A stretch of DNA of 64,000 bases from CAIZLB01 sp964520195 (GCA_964520195.1 CAZFNX010000002.1:1-64000), one strand, 5' to 3'. Positions 31,301-41,601 are shown, counted from the stretch's first letter. Program-made: numbers and translations. Notes: a model not told the origin generated them from the letters alone.

Positions 31301-32788
31301 CTAGTATATCATCTTTCCAAGAGCAAAGAGGTCTATTTCTCTATCAATATTAGACATGAGTTGTATTCCTAGTGGCAACCCGTTTTCTGTACCATATTCT
31401 GGATCACCGTGACTATTTACACTTTTTATGAAAGGTATAGATATGGCTGGAAGACCTGTTAAGTTTGCAGTAACTGTAAATATATCAGCCAAGTAGAGAG
31501 ATAGTGGATCTTTATTTTTTTCACCAATTTTAAATGCTGTACCTGGTGTAGTTGGAGTTATAATAGCATCAACATCAGCAAAAACCTTATATACATCTTT
31601 AGTCAACTCTTCTCGTAGTGCCATAGCTTTTTTATAATATGCATCATGATACCCTTCAGAGAGAATATATGTACCTAGCATAATACGTCGCTTTACTTCT
31701 TTTCCTAAAAATTCTCCTCGAGTATTCATGTATGTCTCAAGCAAATCTTTTCCTTCTGCTTGCGCACCATATCGAACACCATCAAAACGAGCCATGTTTG
31801 AAGAAACTTCTGCCGGTACTAAGACATAGTACATTGCAAGAGCTTGCTTAAGTAGTGGTACAGATATATCAACTATCTGAACACCTTTTCTTTCCAACTT
31901 TTCAATAGTAGCCTGTATACTTTCTTGAACTTCTTGCGACACTCCTTCAGTAAAAATAAATTCTCGAGGAATACCAACCTTCATACCATGTCGCGGCAAT
32001 GTCTCATGAGCCTCAACACTTCTTGTCTTATGAGTTGTACTATCCAAAGGATCAAGACCCTTCATAACTTCAAACACCGCCTCAGTATCTTCTACGTTTT
32101 TAGCAATCACACCAACAACGTCAAAAGACGATGCCATAGCAATAAGTCCATGACGAGATACACTTCCGTATGTTGGCTTAAGTCCAATAGTTCCACAGAA
32201 ACTAGCAGGCTGACGAATAGACCCTCCAGTATCAGATCCAAGCGCAAACAAACATCCGTCCATCGCAACAGCAGCAGCAGATCCACCAGATGAACCACCT
32301 GACACATACTCAAGATTTTTAGGGTTTTTAGTTACACCATATGCTGAGTTTTCAGTTGATCCACCCATAGCAAACTCATCCATATTTACACGACCTAAAC
32401 ATATTGCTCCTGATGCAAGTATTTTTTCAACTGCAGTTGCAGTGTATGACGCTGTGTAGTTTTCAAGAATCTTAGAAGACGCAGTAGTTTTTTTACCAAC
32501 CATACAAATGTTGTCTTTGATAGCAAACGGCACACCGAACATCTTATGCTTCCAGATATGACTCTCCAATTCTTGTTTTGTTTTACCTGCAATAAGAGCG
32601 TCACACGCTCGAGCTTGCGCCAATGCTTCATCTTTGTATACCTCAAGAAATGTATTAGTGTCTTTATTTTTAAGTTCAATAATACTAAGGTACAGTGTCA
32701 CCACTTCCTCAACAGTACACTTTCGTGTAAGAAGACTTTCATGGAAATCTATAATTGAATCTGGTAAAACATGAGTACGAATCTGCAT
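31301..32788 (-). CDS. gatA: Asp/Glu-tRNA(Asn/Gln) amidotransferase subunit A
   Basis: 495 residues, amidase-signature family. The catalytic triad is visible: Lys in FAIKDNICMVGKKTTASS, cis-Ser in GGSSGGSAAAVAMDGC, Ser nucleophile in GSDTGGSIRQPASFCGTIGL. GatA releases ammonia from glutamine for GatB, which amidates misacylated Glu-tRNA-Gln or Asp-tRNA-Asn. gatC is directly upstream; gatB is not within the window, so the operon is split. The gene stops with TAG. Length is typical. Confidence 0.96.
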   Translation of the reverse strand: MQIRTHVLPDSIIDFHESLLTRKCTVEEVVTLYLSIIELKNKDTNTFLEVYKDEALAQARACDALIAGKTKQELESHIWKHKMFGVPFAIKDNICMVGKKTTASSKILENYTASYTATAVEKILASGAICLGRVNMDEFAMGGSTENSAYGVTKNPKNLEYVSGGSSGGSAAAVAMDGCLFALGSDTGGSIRQPASFCGTIGLKPTYGSVSRHGLIAMASSFDVVGVIAKNVEDTEAVFEVMKGLDPLDSTTHKTRSVEAHETLPRHGMKVGIPREFIFTEGVSQEVQESIQATIEKLERKGVQIVDISVPLLKQALAMYYVLVPAEVSSNMARFDGVRYGAQAEGKDLLETYMNTRGEFLGKEVKRRIMLGTYILSEGYHDAYYKKAMALREELTKDVYKVFADVDAIITPTTPGTAFKIGEKNKDPLSLYLADIFTVTANLTGLPAISIPFIKSVNSHGDPEYGTENGLPLGIQLMSNIDREIDLFALGKMIY

Positions 32789-32817
32789 AATAAATAAAAA
32801 ATATTGTTATTGTTGGA

Positions 32818-33111
32818 TTATTGAGTAAGAATTTGCTTTACTTTCACAGAATTATTTTCAAAAGCAGGAGCCTGTGCAACAATCTCTTCTGCCTTATATT
32901 CACCGTCTCGTCGAACGACTTCATCAACACGAACAACACCAACAGGAGCCATTCCTAGACTATGTTCATGATCATGCTTCGATACAGATAGAGCTTGAAT
33001 AGTATCTATAAAAGACAAGATAGATTCGATATCTTGAGTAAACGAAACATGCTCATCTTCCGTTAAAGAAATACGAGCAAGGTTCGCAATATTGTGAGTA
33101 TGTATCAACAT
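32818..33111 (-). CDS. gatC: Asp/Glu-tRNA(Asn/Gln) amidotransferase subunit C
   Basis: 97 residues with the GatC pattern: 'IANLARISLTEDEHVSFTQD', 'ILSFIDTIQALS', and 'VRVDEVVRRDGEYKAEEIVAQAP' with the conserved Arg/Asp segment, ending in 'VKVKQIL'. GatC wraps around the GatA-GatB interface as a chaperone-like linker. It is 29 bases upstream of gatA. TAAAGT lies six bases before ATG, a leaderless-type promoter. Confidence 0.92.
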   Translation of the reverse strand: MLIHTHNIANLARISLTEDEHVSFTQDIESILSFIDTIQALSVSKHDHEHSLGMAPVGVVRVDEVVRRDGEYKAEEIVAQAPAFENNSVKVKQILTQ

Positions 33112-33167
33112 ATTCCTACTTTAGCACAACTTGACCATATAGGAAAAGGGTCTTTTTTTTAAGAGAT

Positions 33168-35684
33168 TTAATGCTCTATTACTTCCGGAAGAACTTGACA
33201 CAATGTTGTAGTTGAGACGGTTTGCATAGGTGAAGTACCTGTAGCATTTCTCACACATGTTATTTGCGCTTTTTGATTTAACCCATTGACAGTTTCTGTA
33301 AATAAAGGACCAGAAAGTCCTGGGGCTACAACCGTTGCGGCTTGATTATTGATTGTCACAGTACAACTATCAATATTTTCAACACTCCAATTATATTCAC
33401 ACTGTGTACCTTTAGAAACCACAGGATTTCTTGCTGTAAAATTTAGTATTTTTGCAGCTGGGGTTGTTGTAGAATTTCCATTTCCACCTCCTGTATTTGA
33501 GTATGGAGAAGTTGAAGTACAGCTAGCATATACCGTAGATGCATCTACAACATCAGTAACCTTAACTTTCAGTGGAGTTGCAGATCCGGTTGCCGTTCTT
33601 TCTATATATGCAGGAAGCTTAAGTGGCGGATGATAACTTGTATCAGTCACATCCCAATAGCGTATATATCTGGAATCAATCGCATTGGTAACAGCTACAT
33701 TAAACCGAGCAACACTAGAACTTGCAGAAGGTACCTGATAGCAACTTGCCCCTAGTGCACATGCAGGAGAGTTTTTAGTAGTACTTATGACTGTAGTATT
33801 TCGAGTACAGGTCTGATTTCTACTTGTTCCATCATACGAACATGTACACACAAGGGCTGGGCATGTAACATTACTAAATGTAAAAGTTGTATCACCTGCA
33901 GTACTAGCACAAGCACCGTTTATGTTATAGTAGTGTCCTGTCAAAGTAGCATTTCCTGTAAATCCCTCATTGAACGTAATTGTCAATGGATACGGCCCAA
34001 CATCTCTATTGTAAACTAATACACCCGATCCAACAGGAACAGTACCTCCCGCACCATTTGAAACAGTAAGTCCATTAAGTCCACTTACATAGAAATATGT
34101 ATATGATGAAGTATTACCACAAGTTTGATTAGTAGGATCGAGTCTCACTTGTACAGTTTGCCCACAAACAAATGTATCTGAAGGCGCTGGATATGTTACC
34201 GGTGACATGGTTAAGCCTCGATATCCATGATTCCAACATTGAGAATTGGATCCTGCGTCTATACCACCATCTGCAAATGCACTCATGCTAAAATTTCCTG
34301 AATTAATAGCACCTGTAGCAAATACTTGCGAATAATGAACATACCCAAGTAAACTAGCACACACCAACACACAAAGTATCCATAGCTTGTGACGATTTAC
34401 ACCGTATCCAATAAGAGCTAGAACAATGAGAGTGTACAATGTTACCATCGCAACTGTTTTTCGAGTAAGCGGCATCAATGTTTTTGATGCTTGATGTACA
34501 GTTGGTTGTATTATATCAAATACGCCCGTAAACAATGTTAGACCTGAAAAATCTTTTACCGTAACACGAATATGTGCAACATCTTTTTTCTGAACATCTG
34601 TTAAACCAGTGGGTACTTGTACTGTAGGGTTTATATTCCCCCAAGCTATTTTTGATGACTGTGTACCAATAGAGACGTTTGTATCGTTAAGAAAATCAAC
34701 ATCAAACGCATATTCTTTATTTTTAAAGTCTTCTATAATCTGATGTGAACTTGTAGAATTCAAATACGCCTCTGTGAGCTCTATAGTTGAATCAAACAAA
34801 GTTTTAGCTACACGTAAAACAGCCGTTGAAGTTCCTAGCTGAGCACTTGTCACCACCACAAAAGAACTACCTATCATGTATCTAAATTCTTCTGTTTTTA
34901 AGACAATGGTCTTGTCACCATACTGAACAGAAAGATCTATTTTCCCTTCATACGTACCTCCTTCAGCTATATATTTTGCAGGTATTTGTATAATCTTTTT
35001 ACTTTTCCTTGGTACTTCTACAGAGACTGAAGCATCAGTATTTTTTGTAAAGATGGAAGTTTGTAAGGCGTATTTTCTCGTACTATAATCAGCGAACACC
35101 TTGAGCGAAGTTGTACCAGTATTGTTTATTTCTATTTCATAGAAAGCTGTATCTTTTTTCTTTTCTGCAATAATAGGACCATCTTGCAATTTATATTTCT
35201 TACCATCATATTGGAACCAACTTTTTGTCTCAACACCTGCGATATTAGAAGCAGACACATCGCCCAATGTTAAAACATCACTTTGTTTTTCGTACAATGT
35301 ATTTTCATGACCATCTAATACTCGTAACTCTATTCTATATGAATTTTTCTTGAGAATATTAGGAATGTTATACACATACTCTTTCGCGTAAGAATTTACC
35401 CTCTTTGGAATAAGGAGATTGCTATCTAAAACATCAGAAGTCAGTTTAACTGTATTTCTAAATGTTTTCTCTGAATACACATCTGTTACAGAAACTTCTA
35501 CTTGTACAGGAATATCGACATTACTAAGATTAAAAAAAGTTGTGTTAATTTTAATAGATGTTGGAGATGTAGTAGTTGCTTGTATTTTATCTACACCTAC
35601 ATTACCAAACCCCTCCTTTTCAGCTTGTACTTGAGTTGTTATACAAAAAAAAGAAAGGAGTGCTATAAAAAATATTTTTTTCAT
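33168..35684 (-). CDS. Large surface protein with internal membrane hairpin, paralogue of the 35802 gene
   Basis: 838 residues from ATG 35684 (MKKIFFIALLSFFCITTQVQA, a signal peptide ending in AEKEGFGNVG). The N-terminal ~390 residues are beta-rich with no recognised domain. Two membrane helices with a short basic loop (MVTLYTLIVLALIGYGVNRH then LWILCVLVCASLLGYVHY) divide the protein. The second half is Cys-rich and beta-structured ('CWNHGYRGLTMSPVTYPAPS', 'GTVPVGSGVLVYNRDVGPYP') and ends with STTTLCQVLPEVIEH. TATACT lies six bases before the ATG. It is arranged in tandem with a close paralogue. I infer a membrane-anchored surface protein; the function is unknown. Confidence 0.8.
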   Translation of the reverse strand: MKKIFFIALLSFFCITTQVQAEKEGFGNVGVDKIQATTTSPTSIKINTTFFNLSNVDIPVQVEVSVTDVYSEKTFRNTVKLTSDVLDSNLLIPKRVNSYAKEYVYNIPNILKKNSYRIELRVLDGHENTLYEKQSDVLTLGDVSASNIAGVETKSWFQYDGKKYKLQDGPIIAEKKKDTAFYEIEINNTGTTSLKVFADYSTRKYALQTSIFTKNTDASVSVEVPRKSKKIIQIPAKYIAEGGTYEGKIDLSVQYGDKTIVLKTEEFRYMIGSSFVVVTSAQLGTSTAVLRVAKTLFDSTIELTEAYLNSTSSHQIIEDFKNKEYAFDVDFLNDTNVSIGTQSSKIAWGNINPTVQVPTGLTDVQKKDVAHIRVTVKDFSGLTLFTGVFDIIQPTVHQASKTLMPLTRKTVAMVTLYTLIVLALIGYGVNRHKLWILCVLVCASLLGYVHYSQVFATGAINSGNFSMSAFADGGIDAGSNSQCWNHGYRGLTMSPVTYPAPSDTFVCGQTVQVRLDPTNQTCGNTSSYTYFYVSGLNGLTVSNGAGGTVPVGSGVLVYNRDVGPYPLTITFNEGFTGNATLTGHYYNINGACASTAGDTTFTFSNVTCPALVCTCSYDGTSRNQTCTRNTTVISTTKNSPACALGASCYQVPSASSSVARFNVAVTNAIDSRYIRYWDVTDTSYHPPLKLPAYIERTATGSATPLKVKVTDVVDASTVYASCTSTSPYSNTGGGNGNSTTTPAAKILNFTARNPVVSKGTQCEYNWSVENIDSCTVTINNQAATVVAPGLSGPLFTETVNGLNQKAQITCVRNATGTSPMQTVSTTTLCQVLPEVIEH

Positions 35685-35742
35685 ACTATGAGTATACCAT
35701 TTTTTATATGTACAACATACTATTATATATAATATGTTTGTA

Positions 35743-35772
35743 AGAAAACAAAACACCATCCAGAGATGGTGT
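35743..35772 (-). terminator. Terminator of the 35802 surface-protein gene
   Basis: On the minus strand, ACACCATC-TCTG-GATGGTGT is followed by TTTGTTTTC. It separates the two paralogous surface-protein genes. Confidence 0.8.
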
Positions 35773-35801
35773 CTGTAACTAAAACTAGTCAGCGAACTAT
35801 A

Positions 35802-38285
35802 TTAGTGTTCTATTACTTCCGGAAGAACTTGACACAATGTTGTAGTTGATACTTGTATTGCAGGAGATGAAGTGCCTACCGCATCAGCCGTACATGTAAT
35901 AGTTGCTTGCTGATTAAGACCGTCATCAGTAGGAACAGATACTGGACCTGATGTTCCTGGTGCTATCAGTGAAATACTATGACTATTTACTACCATGGTA
36001 CATCTATCTACATCTTGCGTATCCCATGTATATGTACAATTTGTTCCTCTATTAACCACAGGTGATGAAGATTTAAAAGTAACAACTCTAGGAGATCGTG
36101 GCGCTGTTGTAGAAGCAGATGAAGAACCTCCATTGCTACTACCTCCTCCATTTCCATTGTTTGTGATAGAACACACAGAATAAGCTTTACTGTTATCGAA
36201 TAAATCAGTTATCGTTGTCTTTTGTGTAATAGTTTGCCCAACCGCAACATTCTTTGTATATGGGTTTGTTATAGCAGCTCCACTATCTGTATCCGTATAT
36301 GTTAGATTACCCACTTTATTACTTACTGTATACGTAAATGTTCCATTTGTTCCTGATACAGATGTTCCACAAGCTACACCGAGCTGACATGCTGCTGCAT
36401 TTGTTGTTGTTGATGTAACTGCACCATTTTTACATACACTATCTCTTCCATTACATGTACATGATTGAGAACATGTCACATTTTTAAACGTAAGAGTTAC
36501 ATCTCCTGCTGTACTAGCGCACGCACCGTTTATGTTATAGTAGTGTCCTGTCAAAGTAGCATTTCCTGTAAATCCATTATTAAATGTTACTGTTAATGGA
36601 AAGGCTCCAATTCCTCTATAGTACACCATCGCAGACCCACCAACCGGAACAGTGCCTCCAGCACCATTTGAAACAGTAAGTCCGTTAAATCCACTTACAT
36701 AGAAATACGTTGTTGATGGAGTATTACCGCAAGTTGAGTTAGTAGGGTCTAGTCTTACTTGTACAGTTTGTCCACATGTAAATGTATCTGAAGGTGATGG
36801 GAAGCTTACAGCTTGCATAGTCAAGCCTCTATATCCATGATTCCAACATAGAGGGTGAGATCCTGCATCTATTCCGCCATCAGTAAAGGCAGACATAGTA
36901 AAGTTACCTGAAGAAATACCAGGAAAGGCAGATACACGAGTATAACTTACATATGCAAGTAAAGCTGCACAAATAAGAAGACATACAAGCCATAGTTTAT
37001 GACGATTTACACCATATCCAATAGCAGCAAGTATTACAAGGATAAACAAAGTAATTAACGCTATTGATTTCTGTGTCAACGAAGCAAAGCCTTTTGCGAT
37101 TGTAGTTGGCATAACATCAAATGTACCTGTATAAAGTTCTGCATTATTAAAATCTTTTACAGTCACACGAATTTGCGAAACATCTTTAGGTTCTAAACTT
37201 GCTGCTGTGATCGGAACCTGAAGAGTTGGATTTATATTTCCCCAGTTTACTTGTGTTGTTTGTGTACCAATAACAGATCCTGCATCATTAAGAAAATCAA
37301 TATCAAAGGTATACTGTTTATCTACATATTCTCCAATGACCTGATTTGAACTTGTAGAATCTAGATATGCCTGTGTAAGTTCTATAGTTGAATCAAACAA
37401 TGTCTTAGATATAGACAAAGATACACTAGAGGTTCCTAATTGAGCATCCGTCACAACCACAAAAGAACCTCCTATCATGTATCTGAACTCTTCAGTCTTA
37501 AGAGCAACAACAGTATCACCATCATGCATAGAAATATCTATCTTCCCTTCATACGTACCTCCTTCTTGTATATACTTTGCTGGTATTTGTATAATCTTTT
37601 TAGATTTCTTCGGAATCTCTACTGTAACTGACGCATCTGCATTTTTAACAAACTCAGATGTTTCTAGTGCATATTTTCTAGTACTATAATCAACATATAC
37701 CTTTACAGAAGATGTACTTGTGTTATTGACTTCAACGGCATAAAAAGCACTATCTTTTTTACTTACATCAACTATTGGACCATCTTGTAGACCATATTTT
37801 TTACCATCATACTGGAACCAACTTGTTGTCTCTATTTTTGAAAGATTTGAAACAAGTGTATTACCAAGGGTCACAACCTCACTTTGTCTCTCATATAATA
37901 TATTTTCATGAGTATCCACCACTCTAAGCTCTATTTTGTATGAATCTTTTTTAGGAATCTCAGGAATATTGTATGTATATTCTTTTTCGAATGAGTTTAC
38001 TCTTTTTGGAATAACCAAATCTCTATCTATAGTGTCAGATGTTATGAGATTAATATTTTTATACTGAGCCTTTGAATAGGTATCGGTTACAGAAGCCTCT
38101 ACATGTACCGGAATATCTGCACTACTGAGATTGAAAAATGCTGCATTAATTTTAATAGATGTTGGAGATATTGGTGAGACTAGTATCCTATCTACACCTA
38201 CCTTACCAAAATCCTCACTCTCAGCATGTACGTAAGTTGTTACACATACAAGAGAAAGCGATAATATAAAAAGTATTTTTTTCAT
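35802..38285 (-). CDS. Large surface protein with internal membrane hairpin, paralogue of the 33168 gene
   Basis: 827 residues from ATG 38285 (MKKILFILSLSLVCVTTYVHA signal peptide). It aligns along nearly its whole length with the 33168 protein: the same N-terminal beta domain ('FRYMIGGSFVVVTDAQLGTS' against 'FRYMIGSSFVVVTSAQLGTS'), the same internal membrane hairpin ('YGVNRHKLWLVCLLICAALL'), the same 'CWNHGYRGLTMQAVSFPSPS' region and an identical 15-residue C-terminus. The region before the tail differs most, so the exposed segment appears to be diversifying. TATACT is six bases before ATG. It follows ligA on the opposite side of a short gap. Function unknown; a cell-surface role is inferred. 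Confidence 0.8.
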   Translation of the reverse strand: MKKILFILSLSLVCVTTYVHAESEDFGKVGVDRILVSPISPTSIKINAAFFNLSSADIPVHVEASVTDTYSKAQYKNINLITSDTIDRDLVIPKRVNSFEKEYTYNIPEIPKKDSYKIELRVVDTHENILYERQSEVVTLGNTLVSNLSKIETTSWFQYDGKKYGLQDGPIVDVSKKDSAFYAVEVNNTSTSSVKVYVDYSTRKYALETSEFVKNADASVTVEIPKKSKKIIQIPAKYIQEGGTYEGKIDISMHDGDTVVALKTEEFRYMIGGSFVVVTDAQLGTSSVSLSISKTLFDSTIELTQAYLDSTSSNQVIGEYVDKQYTFDIDFLNDAGSVIGTQTTQVNWGNINPTLQVPITAASLEPKDVSQIRVTVKDFNNAELYTGTFDVMPTTIAKGFASLTQKSIALITLFILVILAAIGYGVNRHKLWLVCLLICAALLAYVSYTRVSAFPGISSGNFTMSAFTDGGIDAGSHPLCWNHGYRGLTMQAVSFPSPSDTFTCGQTVQVRLDPTNSTCGNTPSTTYFYVSGFNGLTVSNGAGGTVPVGGSAMVYYRGIGAFPLTVTFNNGFTGNATLTGHYYNINGACASTAGDVTLTFKNVTCSQSCTCNGRDSVCKNGAVTSTTTNAAACQLGVACGTSVSGTNGTFTYTVSNKVGNLTYTDTDSGAAITNPYTKNVAVGQTITQKTTITDLFDNSKAYSVCSITNNGNGGGSSNGGSSSASTTAPRSPRVVTFKSSSPVVNRGTNCTYTWDTQDVDRCTMVVNSHSISLIAPGTSGPVSVPTDDGLNQQATITCTADAVGTSSPAIQVSTTTLCQVLPEVIEH

Positions 38286-38346
38286 AGTATAAGTATATCA
38301 CCTCCAAAGAAAAAACAACAAGTAAAAATACTCGTCCAGATTGGAT

Positions 38347-40386
38347 TTAGAGCATCTTTAAAAACTCTTCCTCTGTGATAATCTGCACATTGTGTTTATG
38401 CGCCTCAGCAAGCTTACTTCCCGCCTTTTCACCCGCTAAAACAAAACTTGTTTTAGTGGAAACACTGCTCGACACATCGCCACCTCGAGCACGTATCATT
38501 TCTCCAGCTTCATCTCTTGAGAGAGTAGGTAGTGTTCCAGTTAATACAAAAATTTTACCTTTAAATATCTGTTGTATGTGAGATTTTTCAGGCTCTGACT
38601 CTATCAATACCTCAACATGGTCCAATACAGCGTTAAGAGTATGAAGATTCTTCTTCTCCCTAAACCAGATATAGATATTATCTGCCACAACTTTTCCAAT
38701 ACCAGAGACAGATTCAAGTTCTTCAGTACTCATGTTTTGTAGATAGCGTATATCACCCTTACACAACTTAGCTATATCACGCGCCGTTTCTTCGCCGACT
38801 TGAGGTATTGATAGAGCAAATATAAGTCGCCACAATTGTACATGCCGAGCCTTTTCTATAGACTCAATAATATTACTTGCTGATTTATCTCCCATCCGAG
38901 GAAGTATTTCAATATCCCCTTTTTTCAATGTAAAAATATCTGCATATTCCTGTATCAATCCATACTCAAGAAAAAGATCTATTTGCTTTGGACCAAGACC
39001 ATCTATATCAAAACATTTTTTTGATACAAAGTGATACAGTTTTCGTTTGAACAAAGCTTCTGAATCTTTAACCACACATCTATATGCTGACTGTCCAGGA
39101 ATACGCTCTATAGCCCCATCCCCACCACACCCATCTACCGTCTTAGGAAATATATATGGAATCTCTTTGCCAGATCTAAGTTCTGTCAAAACTTTCACAA
39201 TATCTGGAATCACATCACCTGCTTTCTGAATAATAACAGTATCACCAATACGCACATCGAGACGCCGTATTTCATCTTCATTATGTAGTGTTGCTCTACT
39301 TACAGTCGATCCAAGTACTGATACTGGTTCTAGTATTGCCACAGGTGTTATCACCCCTGTTCTTCCTACTTGCAAATGAATATCTATAACTGTAGTTGTT
39401 ACCTGTTCTGTTGGAAACTTATATGCAATACCAAATCTGGGAGCCTTACCTGTATATCCAAGCATCTCTTGATCTTTATATGCATTTACTTTAACAACCA
39501 CTCCATCTATAAGATAATCCTCTTTCTTATATATATCTTTCCAATGTTTCCAATATGCAAAAACACCTTGTATAGTCGACACTTTCTTAGCATGTGAGTT
39601 TACCTTGAAACCAAGCTTCTTGAGATATTGTATTTCTTCGTATTGATCTTGAGGGAGTAGCACCACATCTTTGACAGTCTTTTTATCAATAAACGCAAGA
39701 TGATATACAAACATATCAAGATTTCTACTTGCAGCGATTGCAGGATCAAACTGACGAACAGTTCCAGCCGCTATATTTCTCGGATTTGCATACAGAGGCA
39801 ATCCTTGTTTTTTCTGTCTCTCATTCAATGCTGCAAAATTTTTCTTACCACACCACACTTCACCTTCAACAATACACGTAACCGGATGTGTTAGTACAAG
39901 TGGAACTGATTGAATAGTTCGTATGTTATGAGTCACGTCTTCTCCAACTACACCATCACCTCGTGTTGCGGCACGTATAAGTTTTCCATGTTCATATTCT
40001 AATACCACCTTGAGTCCATCAATCTTAAGCTCACATGTATACTCTACAGGAGTGGTCAAATCTCTTTTTAAAAATCTATTTATACGTTCATTAAAAGCCA
40101 GCATATCAACCTCATCAAATGCATCATTATATGACCACTGCTGAACCTTATGTGGGACTTTTACAAATGCATCTATCGCCTGTCCCGCAACACGCTCTGA
40201 TGGAGAGTGTGCATCATAAAACTCAGGATATTTTTCCTCAAGTTCTCGTAACTCCCTTTTTAAAGAATCAAGTGCTTCAGGAGAAACAGTCTCCTTATCA
40301 AGAACATGAAAATCATACCGATATTGATGTATCAGTGATCGCAACTTATCTATACGAGACTTAATATCACGAAGAGACTCCTTCAT
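38347..40386 (-). CDS. ligA: NAD-dependent DNA ligase
   Basis: 679 residues: Ia domain, nucleotidyltransferase with adenylation motif ELKIDGLK, OB-fold, zinc-finger position, helix-hairpin-helix repeats ('IPQVGEETARDIAKL', 'LESVSGIGKVVADNIYIWF') and a C-terminal BRCT domain ('FKGKIFVLTGTLPTLSRDEA'). It seals nicks in DNA. The zinc finger looks degenerate: only two of the four expected Cys remain (GCGGDG and YRCVVKD), the others being replaced by Val and Ser. TATAAT lies six bases before the ATG. It is 41 bases downstream of the pilus operon and may be read from it too. Confidence 0.95.
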   Translation of the reverse strand: MKESLRDIKSRIDKLRSLIHQYRYDFHVLDKETVSPEALDSLKRELRELEEKYPEFYDAHSPSERVAGQAIDAFVKVPHKVQQWSYNDAFDEVDMLAFNERINRFLKRDLTTPVEYTCELKIDGLKVVLEYEHGKLIRAATRGDGVVGEDVTHNIRTIQSVPLVLTHPVTCIVEGEVWCGKKNFAALNERQKKQGLPLYANPRNIAAGTVRQFDPAIAASRNLDMFVYHLAFIDKKTVKDVVLLPQDQYEEIQYLKKLGFKVNSHAKKVSTIQGVFAYWKHWKDIYKKEDYLIDGVVVKVNAYKDQEMLGYTGKAPRFGIAYKFPTEQVTTTVIDIHLQVGRTGVITPVAILEPVSVLGSTVSRATLHNEDEIRRLDVRIGDTVIIQKAGDVIPDIVKVLTELRSGKEIPYIFPKTVDGCGGDGAIERIPGQSAYRCVVKDSEALFKRKLYHFVSKKCFDIDGLGPKQIDLFLEYGLIQEYADIFTLKKGDIEILPRMGDKSASNIIESIEKARHVQLWRLIFALSIPQVGEETARDIAKLCKGDIRYLQNMSTEELESVSGIGKVVADNIYIWFREKKNLHTLNAVLDHVEVLIESEPEKSHIQQIFKGKIFVLTGTLPTLSRDEAGEMIRARGGDVSSSVSTKTSFVLAGEKAGSKLAEAHKHNVQIITEEEFLKML

Positions 40387-40427
40387 ATATGCATTATATA
40401 TACCATATAATAGTAGCCTGACCTAGA

Positions 40428-40973
40428 CTAGTGAGCAAAGATAAGGCCACGCTCTACCACCCTTCGAGTTACCGCATCACTAAGAGCACAAGACTCTCCA
40501 GAAATACCCGTGTTATAACCACTCGTAGATATTTTTGTTCGATATGGTGTCTTAACAACTTCAACGTGTCCACATGCATCTTGACCATAATCTATATCAA
40601 ACGTAGTTGTTGCAATATTATTTACAGCATCAACGACTTTTACATAAGATAAAGGGTTTAATACATTTTCTCCACACTTGATTGGATTTGTTCCAGAAAG
40701 TTGAACAGTTGTTGTGCCAAAAACAGCACTAGAAAAATCACCCGCTAGTGTACCATCTGTTAATGTATCCCAATACAACGCACACTCAAGTGCACTATCG
40801 GCAGCATAAAACGAAGTCTGAGAATTTGTACCTATATTAGTCAATCTGAGTTGACGTAAAATAATATTTGCAATTGAAAAAGATATCGACAGCAAAAGCG
40901 TCATCATAACCAGTGCAATCACAAGACTGATTCCTCTGTTTGTATGAAGTTTTGTATGAGTCGTATGTATCAT
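40428..40973 (-). CDS. PilX-like type IV pilus assembly protein with pilin-type N-terminus
   Basis: 181 residues from ATG 40973 (MIHTTHTKLHTNRGISLVIA). The leader-peptide cut site RG|ISLVIALVMMTLLLSISF has no Glu at +5, as in PilX/minor pilins. The hydrophobic helix is followed by a globular domain with 'SFYAADSALECALYW' (typical of PilX-like proteins) and a Cys pair near the C-terminus. It probably sits at the pilus tip or primes assembly. It is the last pilus gene and starts one base after the PilV-like gene ends. The frame upstream of 40973 overlaps that gene and is excluded. Confidence 0.8.
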   Translation of the reverse strand: MIHTTHTKLHTNRGISLVIALVMMTLLLSISFSIANIILRQLRLTNIGTNSQTSFYAADSALECALYWDTLTDGTLAGDFSSAVFGTTTVQLSGTNPIKCGENVLNPLSYVKVVDAVNNIATTTFDIDYGQDACGHVEVVKTPYRTKISTSGYNTGISGESCALSDAVTRRVVERGLIFAH

Positions 40974-40974
40974 A

Positions 40975-41601
40975 TTATTTTGTATAATAGTCTTTATATT
41001 GCTGATTATGTAATCGTTCAACAAGTTGCAACTGTCTATCTCTACCTCTGTCTTGCCATTTTACCGTAACTACCACTTTTATTTCTCGTAAAGGAGTACT
41101 ACCTGTTGATCCATCCTGACTTCCTACTTGAAGATATATTTCTCTTGTAAACTTAGAATTCTGATATCCTGATACACTATCTTCACCGTAGATGATTGAT
41201 CCATTTGGATTAAAAGCTAACGCCGGACAGGAACCAGCACATTGTGTAAACCGATACACACCTCCTGCATCTCGAGTCATGTAACAGGTATTAGGAGAAG
41301 AGACGGTATTTGCATTTTTACAATCAACATTACCTGTTATGGTATTTACCCAGTTAGCATCAGTAGAATCAGTAAGAGCAATCGTATCTCTATTGTTTCT
41401 AATAGCCTCAATCGCCTCTTCTGCTAAATAATACGCAGAAACATTATCACGAGATTCGACAGAACTTCGAATAGCGAGAGTGGCAATATAGATAGGGCCT
41501 GTCAAAGCTAATGTCAATATAAACACAGCAACAAGTGTCTCAAGCAAAGTAAATCCCCTTTGTTGTTTTTGTATATTCTTTTTTCGAGAGATACGTGACA
41601 T
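40975..41601 (-). CDS. Type IV prepilin-like protein (PilV-like)
   Basis: 208 residues. A 15-residue basic leader precedes the cut site QQRG|FTLLETLVAVFILTLAL with Glu at +5, followed by the usual helix. The PilV-like 'AYYLAEEAIEAIRNNRDT' segment comes next, then a C-terminal domain with two disulfide-capable Cys pairs. Prepilin peptidase (52859) would remove the leader. It is part of the pilus operon, eight bases after the PilW-like gene. Minor-pilin function is inferred from position and motif. Confidence 0.87.
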   Translation of the reverse strand: MSRISRKKNIQKQQRGFTLLETLVAVFILTLALTGPIYIATLAIRSSVESRDNVSAYYLAEEAIEAIRNNRDTIALTDSTDANWVNTITGNVDCKNANTVSSPNTCYMTRDAGGVYRFTQCAGSCPALAFNPNGSIIYGEDSVSGYQNSKFTREIYLQVGSQDGSTGSTPLREIKVVVTVKWQDRGRDRQLQLVERLHNQQYKDYYTK

